The translations under genes were made by a program, and so were the position numbers. From positions 1-30,692 of the IMG/VR virus record IMGVR_UViG_3300023223_000127: 30,692 bases of DNA; one strand, given 5' to 3'. Source of the DNA: a virus. The notes under the pieces are model-generated. The model saw only the letters and a list, made by a program, of their open reading frames with translations, was not told where the DNA came from and did no database searches. Shown piece after piece: positions 6,148-12,406 of this stretch (position 1 is its first letter; every line of letters begins with the position of its first letter).

Positions 6148-7941
6148 ATGCAGGTTGTCTGTGACATAGAGACAGATAGTTTAAATGCAACAAAGATATG
6201 GTGCGTTGTATGCAAAGATGTTGACACTGAGGATGAATATGTATTCCTTCAAGATGACGCTGAGAAGTTTAAACAATTTAGTACAGGGGTTAGTCATTGG
6301 ATTGGCCATAACTTTCTGGGGTTTGATGCGTATTACCTTAACCTGCTTTGGGGTGTGCCTATCGCAGTTGATGCTATTACTGACACGGCTGTACTCAGTC
6401 GTCTCTACAACAAGACATGGGAAGGGTACAACAAGAAAGGACAACAGTGTGTAAGGCAGACACGTGATGCACACAGCCTTGAAAGTTGGGGACTTAAGCT
6501 AGGCTCACCTAAGATAGACTTCGATGACTACAGTAAGTACACGGAAGCGATGTTGGACTACTGTAAGCAGGATGTAAGGCTGAACCTTAAGGTGTACCGT
6601 GTACTCCTAGGTGAGGGCAAACGGTTTAGTAAGATGTCTGTACAGCTTGAACATACTATGCAGTGGATACTTGCAAGGCAACAGCGCAGTGGCTTTAAGC
6701 TAGACGTACCTAAAGCAAGAGAGCTTCTTAGTCACTGTGCTTGGGAAGCTAACAGGATTGAGCAAGAGATTTTAGTTGACTTTCCACCTATAGCTGTGCT
6801 AATCAACACGTACACACCAAGGTACAACAAGGATGGCATTACGCTTAACCGCCCATCACTAGGCCCTATGAGGGACGAGCTTGATACGTACTATAGCGGT
6901 GGTGCATACAGCCTTATCAAGTGGGAGCCATTCAATCTACGTAGTTCCACTCAGAAGTTAGCTAGGCTACAACCGTACTGGAAACCTACTGTTAGGACTA
7001 AGACAAAGAAGTCATTCTCTGTATGCACGGAGAACCTAGCTACAATACGCAGTGATGCACCGCAGTCTATCAAGAACCTAGCACTGTACGCTACGTATGT
7101 CAGTAGGGTTGACACAATACAATCATGGTTTGATAACCTAGACAGTGACAACAGGGTGCGTGGGTCTGTGTTACACATCGGCTCATGGTCAGGACGGATG
7201 GCACACTTTGGTCCTAACATGGCTAACGTACCGGGTATTCTAGACAAGAAGACTAACAAGCCTTTGCTTGTAGGTAAGGAGTGTCGTGAGTGCTGGGTTG
7301 TTGACGATGGGTGTGTACTGTTAGGCACAGACGCTAGTGGTATCCAGCTTAGGGTACTGGCACATTACTTAAACAACCCTAAGTACACAGCGGCAGTGCT
7401 TGATGACCTACATACGTTCAACGCTGGTATCCTTAGCTGCACAAGGCCCTTGGCTAAGACATTTGTGTACGCATGGTTGCTTGGGCAGGGTGTTGTAGCT
7501 ACCTCTGAACTGTTTGGTTGCTCTGTTGGTGAGGCACACTATAAGCGTGAAGCATTTGTTAGGTTGACACCGGGACTAAAGGAGTTTATGGTAGAGAAAC
7601 ATGCTGCTGCTAACATGGGGTACTTCAGGGGCTTGGATGGTAGGATTGTTTACGTACCTAATGATCACCTTGCGCTGACAGCGTACCTACAGAATGGTGA
7701 GGGTGTTATCATGCGTATGACTAACGTACTGTGGGACAGGTGGGCTAGGCAGAGAGGCATAAAGTTTAAACAGTGTGCAATGGTACATGATGAGTGGCAA
7801 GTACAGGTAGAGAAAGATAGGGCTGTTGAACTAGGTGAGCTACAACGTAAAGCCTTTAGACAAGCAGGTAAGCTACTCAAGTTGAATGTACCTATTGATG
7901 GTGAATATGTTATCGGGCAGAATTGGGCCCAAACTCATTAA
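6148..7941 (+). CDS. Family A DNA polymerase with 3'-5' exonuclease, 597 aa
   Basis: The T7 gp5-type replicative polymerase. Exonuclease domain: DIET (D6, E8), GHNFLGFD near 53-60 and YCKQDV near 138. Polymerase domain: motif A GTDASGIQLRVLAH from about 393, O-helix R433...K437...Y441, and motif C VHDE at 546-549. The position equal to E. coli F762 and T7 Y526 is Tyr. The residue after it is Ala442, where most family A enzymes have Gly. It is shorter than T7 gp5 (704 aa). The ATG at 6148 has no strong ribosome-binding site but is preceded by a sequence resembling the junction repeats at 7941-9370. Confidence 0.96.
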   Translation: MQVVCDIETDSLNATKIWCVVCKDVDTEDEYVFLQDDAEKFKQFSTGVSHWIGHNFLGFDAYYLNLLWGVPIAVDAITDTAVLSRLYNKTWEGYNKKGQQCVRQTRDAHSLESWGLKLGSPKIDFDDYSKYTEAMLDYCKQDVRLNLKVYRVLLGEGKRFSKMSVQLEHTMQWILARQQRSGFKLDVPKARELLSHCAWEANRIEQEILVDFPPIAVLINTYTPRYNKDGITLNRPSLGPMRDELDTYYSGGAYSLIKWEPFNLRSSTQKLARLQPYWKPTVRTKTKKSFSVCTENLATIRSDAPQSIKNLALYATYVSRVDTIQSWFDNLDSDNRVRGSVLHIGSWSGRMAHFGPNMANVPGILDKKTNKPLLVGKECRECWVVDDGCVLLGTDASGIQLRVLAHYLNNPKYTAAVLDDLHTFNAGILSCTRPLAKTFVYAWLLGQGVVATSELFGCSVGEAHYKREAFVRLTPGLKEFMVEKHAAANMGYFRGLDGRIVYVPNDHLALTAYLQNGEGVIMRMTNVLWDRWARQRGIKFKQCAMVHDEWQVQVEKDRAVELGELQRKAFRQAGKLLKLNVPIDGEYVIGQNWAQTH

Positions 7942-7954
7942 GGAGTGTCATCTA

Positions 7955-8128
7955 ATGACCATCTGGGTTGTCCCCGTCCTCGTGTTTTTCTGGGTTTGGT
8001 GGCGAGAAACACCAAGGCAATGTGACTTCTGTTTTCAGACGAGAAAGCGAAAGCATTTGAAGAGCAAATTATGCGGCGACCTGTTTACCCAATACGTATT
8101 ATTGCAATGCAGAAAGTTCAACAAATGA
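7955..8128 (+). CDS. Small membrane protein with cysteine motif, 57 aa
   Basis: First cassette of the island, starting in the repeated junction 14 bases after the polymerase stop. Residues 3-16 form one hydrophobic, Trp-rich segment (IWVVPVLVFFWVWW), followed by CDFC at 23-26 and a basic stretch. Two further cysteines follow, at positions 40 and 52. The longer in-frame ORF from 7886 overlaps polymerase and is not used. Function unknown. Confidence 0.55.
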   Translation: MTIWVVPVLVFFWVWWRETPRQCDFCFQTRKRKHLKSKLCGDLFTQYVLLQCRKFNK

Positions 8129-8307
8129 CCGACGAGACAATATATTTTGTTCTTTGGGATGACGGTTCTTGGGGTGGTGGATTTCGTAGCCGCCGTGACG
8201 CCGAGGCGTGTGCGGAGAAACCCTGGAGCGACAAAAGGAAAAATATGACCAGTCAAATTGTTGAGGGACATTGGTTTCCACTCCATCAACAAAAGGATGT
8301 CATCTAA
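8125..8307 (+). CDS. Hypothetical protein, 60 aa
   Basis: Starts in an ATGA overlap at the second junction copy. The N-terminal half (YFVLWDDGSWGGGFRSRRDA) suggests a short beta sheet, and a helix with EACAEKPW follows. It ends with KDVI, whose codons belong to the next junction repeat. No family recognised. Confidence 0.55.
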   Translation: MTDETIYFVLWDDGSWGGGFRSRRDAEACAEKPWSDKRKNMTSQIVEGHWFPLHQQKDVI

Positions 8308-8432
8308 TGACCAAGTGCAAACATGACTGGCGAGTTGTTGGCGGTGGGATTTCCCAAAATGTCGATTACACATTGCTGTCATGCGTCAAGTGCGGAAAAG
8401 AAAAACGGCAATACAGAACAGGAAGTTCATGA
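8307..8432 (+). CDS. Mini zinc-ribbon protein, 41 aa
   Basis: A short gene starting at TAATG in the third junction copy. C4 with H6, then CVKCG at residues 26-30, could bind one zinc: the pattern CKHDW ... LLSCVKCGKEK is typical of tiny phage zinc ribbons. It ends with TGA one base before the next ATG. The fit to junctions on both sides supports it as a real gene despite its size. Confidence 0.55.
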   Translation: MTKCKHDWRVVGGGISQNVDYTLLSCVKCGKEKRQYRTGSS

Positions 8433-8433
8433 A

Positions 8434-8658
8434 ATGACCGAGGCACAAACAGATATGGACGCTTTTATCATGGCTAATAAAGAACAGCCTGTAACTAGCG
8501 GGATTTCAACATTTGGAGATATGAGTTTCAAACTGAAAGATGGTAGCAAATACCGTTTTCCTCATAAGGAGATGCAGGAAAATAAATTGCAAGTTTGGTA
8601 TTGGTGGATGGATCAGGGCTGTTATCTCGATTACGACGATTACCCCCACGGATATTAA
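8434..8658 (+). CDS. Hypothetical protein, 74 aa
   Basis: Starts at the fourth junction copy. Charged N-terminal half; the C-terminal half is aromatic (LQVWYWWMDQGCYLDYDDYPHGY ends the protein, split here for reading: LQVWYWWMDQ, then GCYLDYDDY). The in-frame ORF opens earlier at 8323 but that overlaps the zinc-ribbon gene. Function unknown. Confidence 0.55.
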   Translation: MTEAQTDMDAFIMANKEQPVTSGISTFGDMSFKLKDGSKYRFPHKEMQENKLQVWYWWMDQGCYLDYDDYPHGY

Positions 8659-8674
8659 AGAAAGGTGTCAACTA

Positions 8675-8941
8675 ATGACCAAATTGCCACGAATGACAGT
8701 CGATAAAAATTGGCGTCCTCGAAATTTCATTCAGAGGGTGGCGGCACGAATTGTAGCCAGGATGTTTCTTGAGGCGCCGAACGCTACATGGCAGACATTT
8801 GGAGAGCCGTGGGGTGGTGAGCCCGGATGCGTTTTTCAGAAGCATAGCAGCCTTGCACAAATGGTATTGCGTGAATCTGGATACGACGTCTGCGAAGCCA
8901 CTCTTAATCCTCCCGATCTCAGAAAGAAAGGCGTCAGCTAA
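8675..8941 (+). CDS. Hypothetical protein, 88 aa
   Basis: Starts at the fifth junction copy. A basic N-terminus and helix (NFIQRVAARIVARMF at about 17-31) are followed by a Gly/Pro-rich middle (TFGEPWGGEPG) and an acidic C-terminal part. The final codons KKGVS form the next junction. The ORF opens earlier at 8540 but only inside the preceding gene. Not recognised. Confidence 0.55.
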   Translation: MTKLPRMTVDKNWRPRNFIQRVAARIVARMFLEAPNATWQTFGEPWGGEPGCVFQKHSSLAQMVLRESGYDVCEATLNPPDLRKKGVS

Positions 8942-9138
8942 TGACCGATGACCAAGCGAACTTATGCCCGTGCTGCGGCAAGAAGCCATATGTTGCAAAG
9001 AAAAAAGGTGGCACCGGCACAGCCTGCCGCTCTCGCTACTACCGCGAATATGTGACGTGCAAATGTGGGATGATGACAAAGCAGTATAAGCGGCCTGGAC
9101 AGGCGGTTGCCGTTTGGAACAATAGGAGCGCCAGTTAA
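8941..9138 (+). CDS. Lar-like restriction-alleviation family protein, 65 aa
   Basis: A zinc ribbon of the Lar type: CPCCGKKP at residues 9-16, then YYREYVTCKCGMMTKQY around 33-48, and an AVAVWNNR C-terminal helix. In the family, E. coli Rac prophage Lar lowers type I restriction, but many phage members share only the ribbon and their role is unproven. It starts at TAATG in the sixth junction copy. A second Lar-like gene lies at 20070 with different composition. Confidence 0.75.
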   Translation: MTDDQANLCPCCGKKPYVAKKKGGTGTACRSRYYREYVTCKCGMMTKQYKRPGQAVAVWNNRSAS

Positions 9139-9365
9139 TGAACATGAGAGCCCAGGTGGCGCGCTGCTTGAAGGTTGAAGCTGAGCGCCAGGGATTGAGT
9201 ACAGAGATGCCCGACTTTGATGGTTTCGCCAGTGCTGCAATCAATGCATTGCGCGAGCCAACAGAGCCCATGCTGCACACTCACCCGCATTTCATATCAG
9301 CAACCACCGCCCTGACGGTCTGGCGTTCGATGATCAATATAGCAGCAAAGAAGGACGTCAACTAA
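9138..9365 (+). CDS. Hypothetical protein, 75 aa
   Basis: The N-terminal helix (RAQVARCLKVEAERQG), INALREPTEPML at about 35-46 and the C-terminal AVWRSMI-like helix (TVWRSMINIAAKK) resemble a common small phage protein type with REPTE and MIDAA-like motifs. Function unknown. It starts at the seventh junction copy, the only one with Met-Asn instead of Met-Thr. Base composition is richer in GC by eye than in the core genes. Confidence 0.6.
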   Translation: MNMRAQVARCLKVEAERQGLSTEMPDFDGFASAAINALREPTEPMLHTHPHFISATTALTVWRSMINIAAKKDVN

Positions 9366-9424
9366 TGACCCTTTGTTATACTACAAACCAAGAGGAATAT
9401 GATTATGTTTTACCAGTTACTTAA
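9365..9424 (+). pseudogene. 19-codon remnant at last junction copy
   Basis: The eighth junction copy opens a reading frame of only 19 codons (MTLCYTTNQEEYDYVLPVT) ending at TAA 9422-9424, inside the next gene. It looks like the first codons of a cassette whose body is lost, or a leader peptide overlapping the downstream start. It marks the right edge of the island. Confidence 0.3.
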
Positions 9425-9599
9425 ATACTATGGCCCTTTTATTATTATGGGTGCAGCACTGTTCTTTGTTATTGATGGTGGTTTCTTTGAAGCCTTCATG
9501 TGCTTTGGCTTTGCTGCTGTGTTGTTACAGCTTAACTCAATTGATGAAGTAATTGAGGATGTGCTTGATAAAGTGTTTGACAAGATGGATGAACTGTAG
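9405..9599 (+). CDS. Two-segment membrane protein, 64 aa
   Basis: Two hydrophobic segments (about residues 8-24, YYGPFIIMGAALFFVI, and 28-46, FFEAFMCFGFAAVLLQL) are followed by an acidic amphipathic tail. The start at 9405 is preferred over ATG 9399 because AGAGG is 9 bases away rather than 3. Its last codons contain the -35 box of the 9577 promoter. Codon use returns to the core style here. Function unknown. Confidence 0.65.
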   Translation: MFYQLLKYYGPFIIMGAALFFVIDGGFFEAFMCFGFAAVLLQLNSIDEVIEDVLDKVFDKMDEL

Positions 9600-9605
9600 T
9601 ACTAT
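9577..9605 (+). promoter_or_regulatory. Sigma-70 promoter, twin of the 4670 promoter
   Basis: TTGACA at 9577-9582, a 17-base spacer and TACTAT at 9600-9605, followed by ATAGTTA exactly as at 4693. The -10 overlaps the same ACTATATAGT palindrome. It should drive SSB, exonuclease and endonuclease I. Confidence 0.7.
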
Positions 9606-9639
9606 ATAGTTAGATAGGCGCGTTGATTGGAGATTAAGC

Positions 9640-9813
9640 GTGATTGAGATTAGTGAGAACCAGTATTTTATTTTTCTCTGTGATCAAGCGTTGTTGGCTA
9701 ATCTGTACAACAGTGGTGTAGACAACTGGGATGGGTACGACGACGCAGTTGATGCTTGGGATGAAGAGCGTAAGGCGATTAAAGAATTTGTTTTTGGCAA
9801 GAAAGAGGACTAA
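9640..9813 (+). CDS. Hypothetical protein with GTG start, 57 aa
   Basis: GTG at 9640 follows GGAGATTAAGC. The segment LYNSGVDNWDGYDDAVDAWD (about residues 22-41) is a pattern I associate with small phage proteins next to replication genes. It ends 5 bases before SSB and is the first gene behind the 9577 promoter. Function unknown. Confidence 0.6.
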   Translation: MIEISENQYFIFLCDQALLANLYNSGVDNWDGYDDAVDAWDEERKAIKEFVFGKKED

Positions 9814-9818
9814 AGATT

Positions 9819-10394
9819 ATGAGTGAGAAACTTGGACGTGTACTGGTAGCGGGTGAGCTACATTGGCCCTTCCTTACGCGCAAGAATGGTAACAAGTATA
9901 CCGTTGACATTGGTAACTTCAATGGTGAAGACACTGCTTTGCTTAAGGCACTGGCTGCTGATGCAGGTAAGACTAAGAATAAATTCCTCAAGACTAAAGA
10001 GGGACACCCTGCTGAGAGTGAGTACATTATCTGTCAGTCACAGTCACCTATTAACAACCTGTTCTGGCCTGCTGATGAAAATGGTAAAGCGGTGGCGCTT
10101 ACTGATGCAGAGTTGAGCCGTGTAGGTAGTGGTACTAAGGTACAGGTACGTGTCAGTGCTTTTGTTACAACGTCATCTGAATACGGGCGTAACATTGGTG
10201 CTAACCTTGTCAAGGCTAAGGTCATTGATGTTGTCTGGTACGGTGATGATGACAGTGATATGTTTGGTGAGGGTGTTGTAGCTTACCGTGAGGCAGAACC
10301 TAGTAAGGGGCCTGTTGATGGGTTGCTTGAAGAGGTTGACAGGGATGACGATCTTGACGATGATGTACCCTTTGGTAAAGAGGAAGTAGCGTAG
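9819..10394 (+). CDS. Single-stranded DNA-binding protein, T7 gp2.5-like, 191 aa
   Basis: Coats single-stranded DNA during replication and recombination and contacts polymerase and helicase through an acidic tail. The body (residues about 1-145) has the OB-fold strand pattern of T7 gp2.5-type proteins, including LVAGELHWPFL near the start and GTKVQVRVSAFVT. The C-terminus is strongly acidic (EEVDRDDDLDDDVPFGKEE), with a DDDVPF string like the protein-binding tip of bacterial SSB, here followed by a few more residues. It lies between the 9577 promoter and the exonuclease gene, as expected for the replication block. Confidence 0.85.
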   Translation: MSEKLGRVLVAGELHWPFLTRKNGNKYTVDIGNFNGEDTALLKALAADAGKTKNKFLKTKEGHPAESEYIICQSQSPINNLFWPADENGKAVALTDAELSRVGSGTKVQVRVSAFVTTSSEYGRNIGANLVKAKVIDVVWYGDDDSDMFGEGVVAYREAEPSKGPVDGLLEEVDRDDDLDDDVPFGKEEVA

Positions 10395-10406
10395 CGTAAG
10401 GAGGGA

Positions 10407-10507
10407 TAGCTAGTGGTGGCCCTTTAGTTAGAGGGTATTTGAGCCTGTACCGGATGGTGAGCTTGTCGCGACACAAGGCCAGAAGACACCTTTCCCACCA
10501 CTAGCTT
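10407..10507 (+). ncRNA. Candidate structured RNA closed by a 13-bp helix
   Basis: In the 119-base gap after SSB, 10408-10419 (AGCTAGTGGTGG) pairs perfectly with 10495-10506, plus A10407-T10507. Inside lie at least two branches: CCCT 10420-10423 area with AGGG near 10432-10435, and GGTG 10456-10459 with CACC 10487-10490 enclosing CTTGT 10462-10466 with ACAAG 10473-10477 (loop CGCGAC). The result is a multibranched fold of about 100 bases. No known riboswitch, ribozyme or tRNA motif is recognised. A short TTTTA follows, too weak for a normal terminator. It could be a regulatory leader for the exonuclease operon or a free small RNA. Confidence 0.55.
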
Positions 10508-10513
10508 TTAATT

Positions 10514-10624
10514 ATGTTTGAAATAGGTGCAGTACTATTTAGTTTAGCTGAGATAGGTGCCATGGTATTCATATATTGGGGACTACTACACGCTTACCTC
10601 TTGACAAAGGATAATCATGACTAA
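10514..10624 (+). CDS. Membrane mini-protein, 36 aa
   Basis: ATG at 10514 opens 36 codons with a hydrophobic stretch across residues 3-29 (IGAVLFSLAEIGAMVFIYWG). The stop overlaps the start of the exonuclease gene by 8 bases, suggesting translational coupling. It lacks a clear ribosome-binding site and follows directly after the structured element, so it may be read only when that structure permits. Function unknown. Confidence 0.45.
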   Translation: MFEIGAVLFSLAEIGAMVFIYWGLLHAYLLTKDNHD

Positions 10625-11462
10625 GCTTGCACTGATAGATGGTGATATCATACTGTATAGTGTGGGTTTTGCTAGTGAGGAAAGGTACTACCTCATAACG
10701 GACAAGGATGATAACGTAGTACAGAGGTGCCAGTACGCTAAAGAGGCTAACGCTCTACTTGCTGACAACCCTGATCTTACTAAACAACTGCACCGTGACC
10801 CCGTTGAACACCACATATGGAAGGGCAATGCTAACACCCTTATTAATAACATTGTGGACAGATCAGGGTGTAGTAACTACCGTATATACTTGACAGGTGA
10901 AGGTAACTTTAGGGAGACACTGGTAGACAACTACAAGGCCAACCGTATCAATGTACCCAAACCTCTCATGATAGATGAGATGAGGTCGTGGTTGGTGGAC
11001 CGCCATGGTGCAATCGTTATTGATGGCAGAGAGGCAGACGATGAGCTAGCTACCGTAGGTTTTAATAATCCTAATGCTGTGATATGCACAATTGATAAAG
11101 ACTTGAAGATGGTACCGGGCTGGCACTACAACTGGGTAAAGAAAGAGCTGTACGAAGTAGACGAAGACAGTGGACTTAGGTGGTTCTTTCAACAGGTATT
11201 GATGGGGGACACAGCCGACAACATCATAGGGCTTAAGGGTGTTGGCCCTAGGAAAGCAGAGAAAGCCCTTAGTGAGGTATCAACTGCACAAGAGATGTAC
11301 GACGTGTGTGTTAGCATGTACCTAGAGAAAGACAGAACAGTAGAAGATCTAGAGACTAATGGCCATCTGCTATGGATGCAACGCACTGGGACTGACTGTA
11401 AGTGGGATACCTACTTAAATATTGAGAAGGGCATGGAGCCTAACGTAGAGGAAGTATTATGA
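10617..11462 (+). CDS. 5'-3' exonuclease (FEN-like), 281 aa
   Basis: Degrades DNA or RNA 5' ends: host DNA breakdown and primer removal, like T7 gp6 or T5 D15. Metal-binding acids: IDGD near residue 8, READDELA near 141, CTIDKD near 155-160 and GDTADN near 200. The helix-3-turn-helix DNA-binding motif GLKGVGPRKAEKAL follows. The conserved basic stretch RETLVDNYKANR (near 101-112) threads the DNA flap. Ribosome-binding site AAGGATAATC. It overlaps the next gene by ATGA. Confidence 0.93.
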   Translation: MTKLALIDGDIILYSVGFASEERYYLITDKDDNVVQRCQYAKEANALLADNPDLTKQLHRDPVEHHIWKGNANTLINNIVDRSGCSNYRIYLTGEGNFRETLVDNYKANRINVPKPLMIDEMRSWLVDRHGAIVIDGREADDELATVGFNNPNAVICTIDKDLKMVPGWHYNWVKKELYEVDEDSGLRWFFQQVLMGDTADNIIGLKGVGPRKAEKALSEVSTAQEMYDVCVSMYLEKDRTVEDLETNGHLLWMQRTGTDCKWDTYLNIEKGMEPNVEEVL

Positions 11463-11692
11463 TTAACGAAGTTGGTAGAGTTTCAGAAGGCTACAGGAAT
11501 GTGCAACAGACAGAATGGACGTTTAGGGCTAGGTCGTACACAGCTATTGATGGTCTAGTACCAACAGAGGATGTTAAGAGTTTTACTATTGATACTGAAG
11601 CAACGTACCCACAAATTTTATCTAGGTTTCAAGATTTCCTAGAGGGTTTTGGTTACAGCGTACCTGAAGCAGATAAATACTACGACTACTAA
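11459..11692 (+). CDS. Hypothetical protein, 77 aa
   Basis: Starts in an ATGA overlap with the exonuclease gene. Strand-rich first half (TEWTFRARSYTAI), then an acidic helix (ILSRFQDFLEGFGY) and an aromatic C-terminus. No family recognised. It lies between two nucleases of the replication block. Confidence 0.65.
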   Translation: MINEVGRVSEGYRNVQQTEWTFRARSYTAIDGLVPTEDVKSFTIDTEATYPQILSRFQDFLEGFGYSVPEADKYYDY

Positions 11693-11712
11693 ACAACATA
11701 AAGGATAGAACG

Positions 11713-11916
11713 ATGGAATACTTTGAAGATTTTTATAACAAGTACAAAGACTATAGCTTTAATGTAGAGTTGCACGTTGCCCCTCTCAAGTGGGAGCTTG
11801 ATTACTTCTTTGGTACGTATCAGGGTGGGTACGCTGCGTGTGTAGCTGTTGGCCCCTTCGGTATTAACGTTGAGTACAGTGACACGGTACTACTGAAAGA
11901 GTTCTACGCAGACTAA
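11713..11916 (+). CDS. Hypothetical protein, 67 aa
   Basis: Ribosome-binding site AAGGATAG. Acidic, very rich in Tyr and Phe (about one residue in five), with no membrane segment. Strand-forming second half (AACVAVGPFGINVEY). It overlaps endonuclease I at TAATG. Function unknown. Confidence 0.65.
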   Translation: MEYFEDFYNKYKDYSFNVELHVAPLKWELDYFFGTYQGGYAACVAVGPFGINVEYSDTVLLKEFYAD

Positions 11917-12311
11917 TGGTAAAGTACAGGTCAAAGTTTGAGGGTGTGTTTGGTGAACAGTTTAAACATCTAGAATATGAGCCATGTAACATTGTGTACT
12001 GGTCCCAACACACCTACACACCTGACTTTGTAACACCCAGCGGTAAGCATTGGTTTGAACTGAAGGGGTTCTTTCGTAACAGTGGTGAGGCTAAGAAGTA
12101 TGTAGATGTATCTAAGCAGTTACACTTCGATAAGCCTGATGACTACAAGCATGTACCTGTTCTCATCTTTGTTTTCATGGACCCTAACAAGAAGATGCCC
12201 GGTGCTAAACGACGTAAGGACGGAACAATATACAGAATGCGTGACTGGGCAGAGAAGAATGGGTTCAGATGGTGTACCATTGACACAGTTAAAGATGAAT
12301 GGTTAGTATAG
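11916..12311 (+). CDS. Endonuclease I (Holliday junction resolvase), T7 gp3-like, 131 aa
   Basis: Resolves branched DNA and helps break down host DNA. The PD-(D/E)xK-like active site is visible: E14, then YTPDF with D37, and FELKG with E48 and K50, matching T7 residues E20, D55, E65 and K67. Length is close to T7 gp3 (149 aa). The start at TAATG overlaps the previous gene by one base. With the exonuclease it forms the host-DNA recycling pair that feeds the nucleotide pool. Confidence 0.93.
   Translation: MVKYRSKFEGVFGEQFKHLEYEPCNIVYWSQHTYTPDFVTPSGKHWFELKGFFRNSGEAKKYVDVSKQLHFDKPDDYKHVPVLIFVFMDPNKKMPGAKRRKDGTIYRMRDWAEKNGFRWCTIDTVKDEWLV
12280..12309 (+). promoter_or_regulatory. Possible sigma-70 promoter
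   Basis: TTGACA at 12280-12285, an 18-base spacer and TAGTAT at 12304-12309, inside the end of endonuclease I. The -35 is perfect and the -10 weaker. It could drive the RNA ligase group. Only a moderate match. Confidence 0.3.
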
Positions 12312-12406
12312 TGATCCCCTTAGTAATTGGAGGCAAAGAAGTTACAGTTTCAAAGGATGGATTAACTGTGCTTGTAGATGGTTTTACTTGGGAGTTCGTA
12401 TCATGA
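12311..12406 (+). CDS. Mini-ORF with GTG start, 31 aa
   Basis: GTG at 12311 overlaps the TAG of endonuclease I (TAGTG), and its TGA overlaps the RNA ligase start (ATGA), so the frame fills the gap exactly. The peptide alternates strand residues (VIGGKEVTVSKDGLTVLVDG), like a beta hairpin. It may be a real small protein or only a device to couple translation of the ligase. Confidence 0.4.
   Translation: MIPLVIGGKEVTVSKDGLTVLVDGFTWEFVS

Larger units (their letters stand above)
7941..9370 (+). repeat. Eight copies of a 20-bp gene-junction repeat
   Basis: Eight consecutive small genes start at near copies of one sequence, roughly AAAGGNGTCANCTAATGACC. The start codons are at 7955, 8125, 8307, 8434, 8675, 8941, 9138 and 9365. 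Each copy holds a ribosome-binding site (AAGG or AGGAG type), a conserved GTCA or TTCA core, the upstream stop overlapping or abutting the start, and Met-Thr as the first residues in seven of eight. The copies at 8125 and 8434 are the most diverged (AAGTTCA with an ATGA or TGAAATG join). The interior of the genes is unrelated. Confidence 0.75.

Noticed and set aside
8672-9280. 202-codon minus-strand ORF across the accessory island
   Set aside because: Antisense to three plus-strand genes that each fit the junction repeat. No ribosome-binding site and no familiar motif.
10491-10515. Intrinsic terminator formed by the right arm of the 10408 inverted repeat and TTTTA
   Set aside because: The loop between the arms is about 75 bases and the T-run is only four, so a structured RNA is a better reading than a simple terminator.
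10601-10606. TTGACA before the exonuclease gene as a promoter
   Set aside because: No TATAAT-like box at the right distance downstream.
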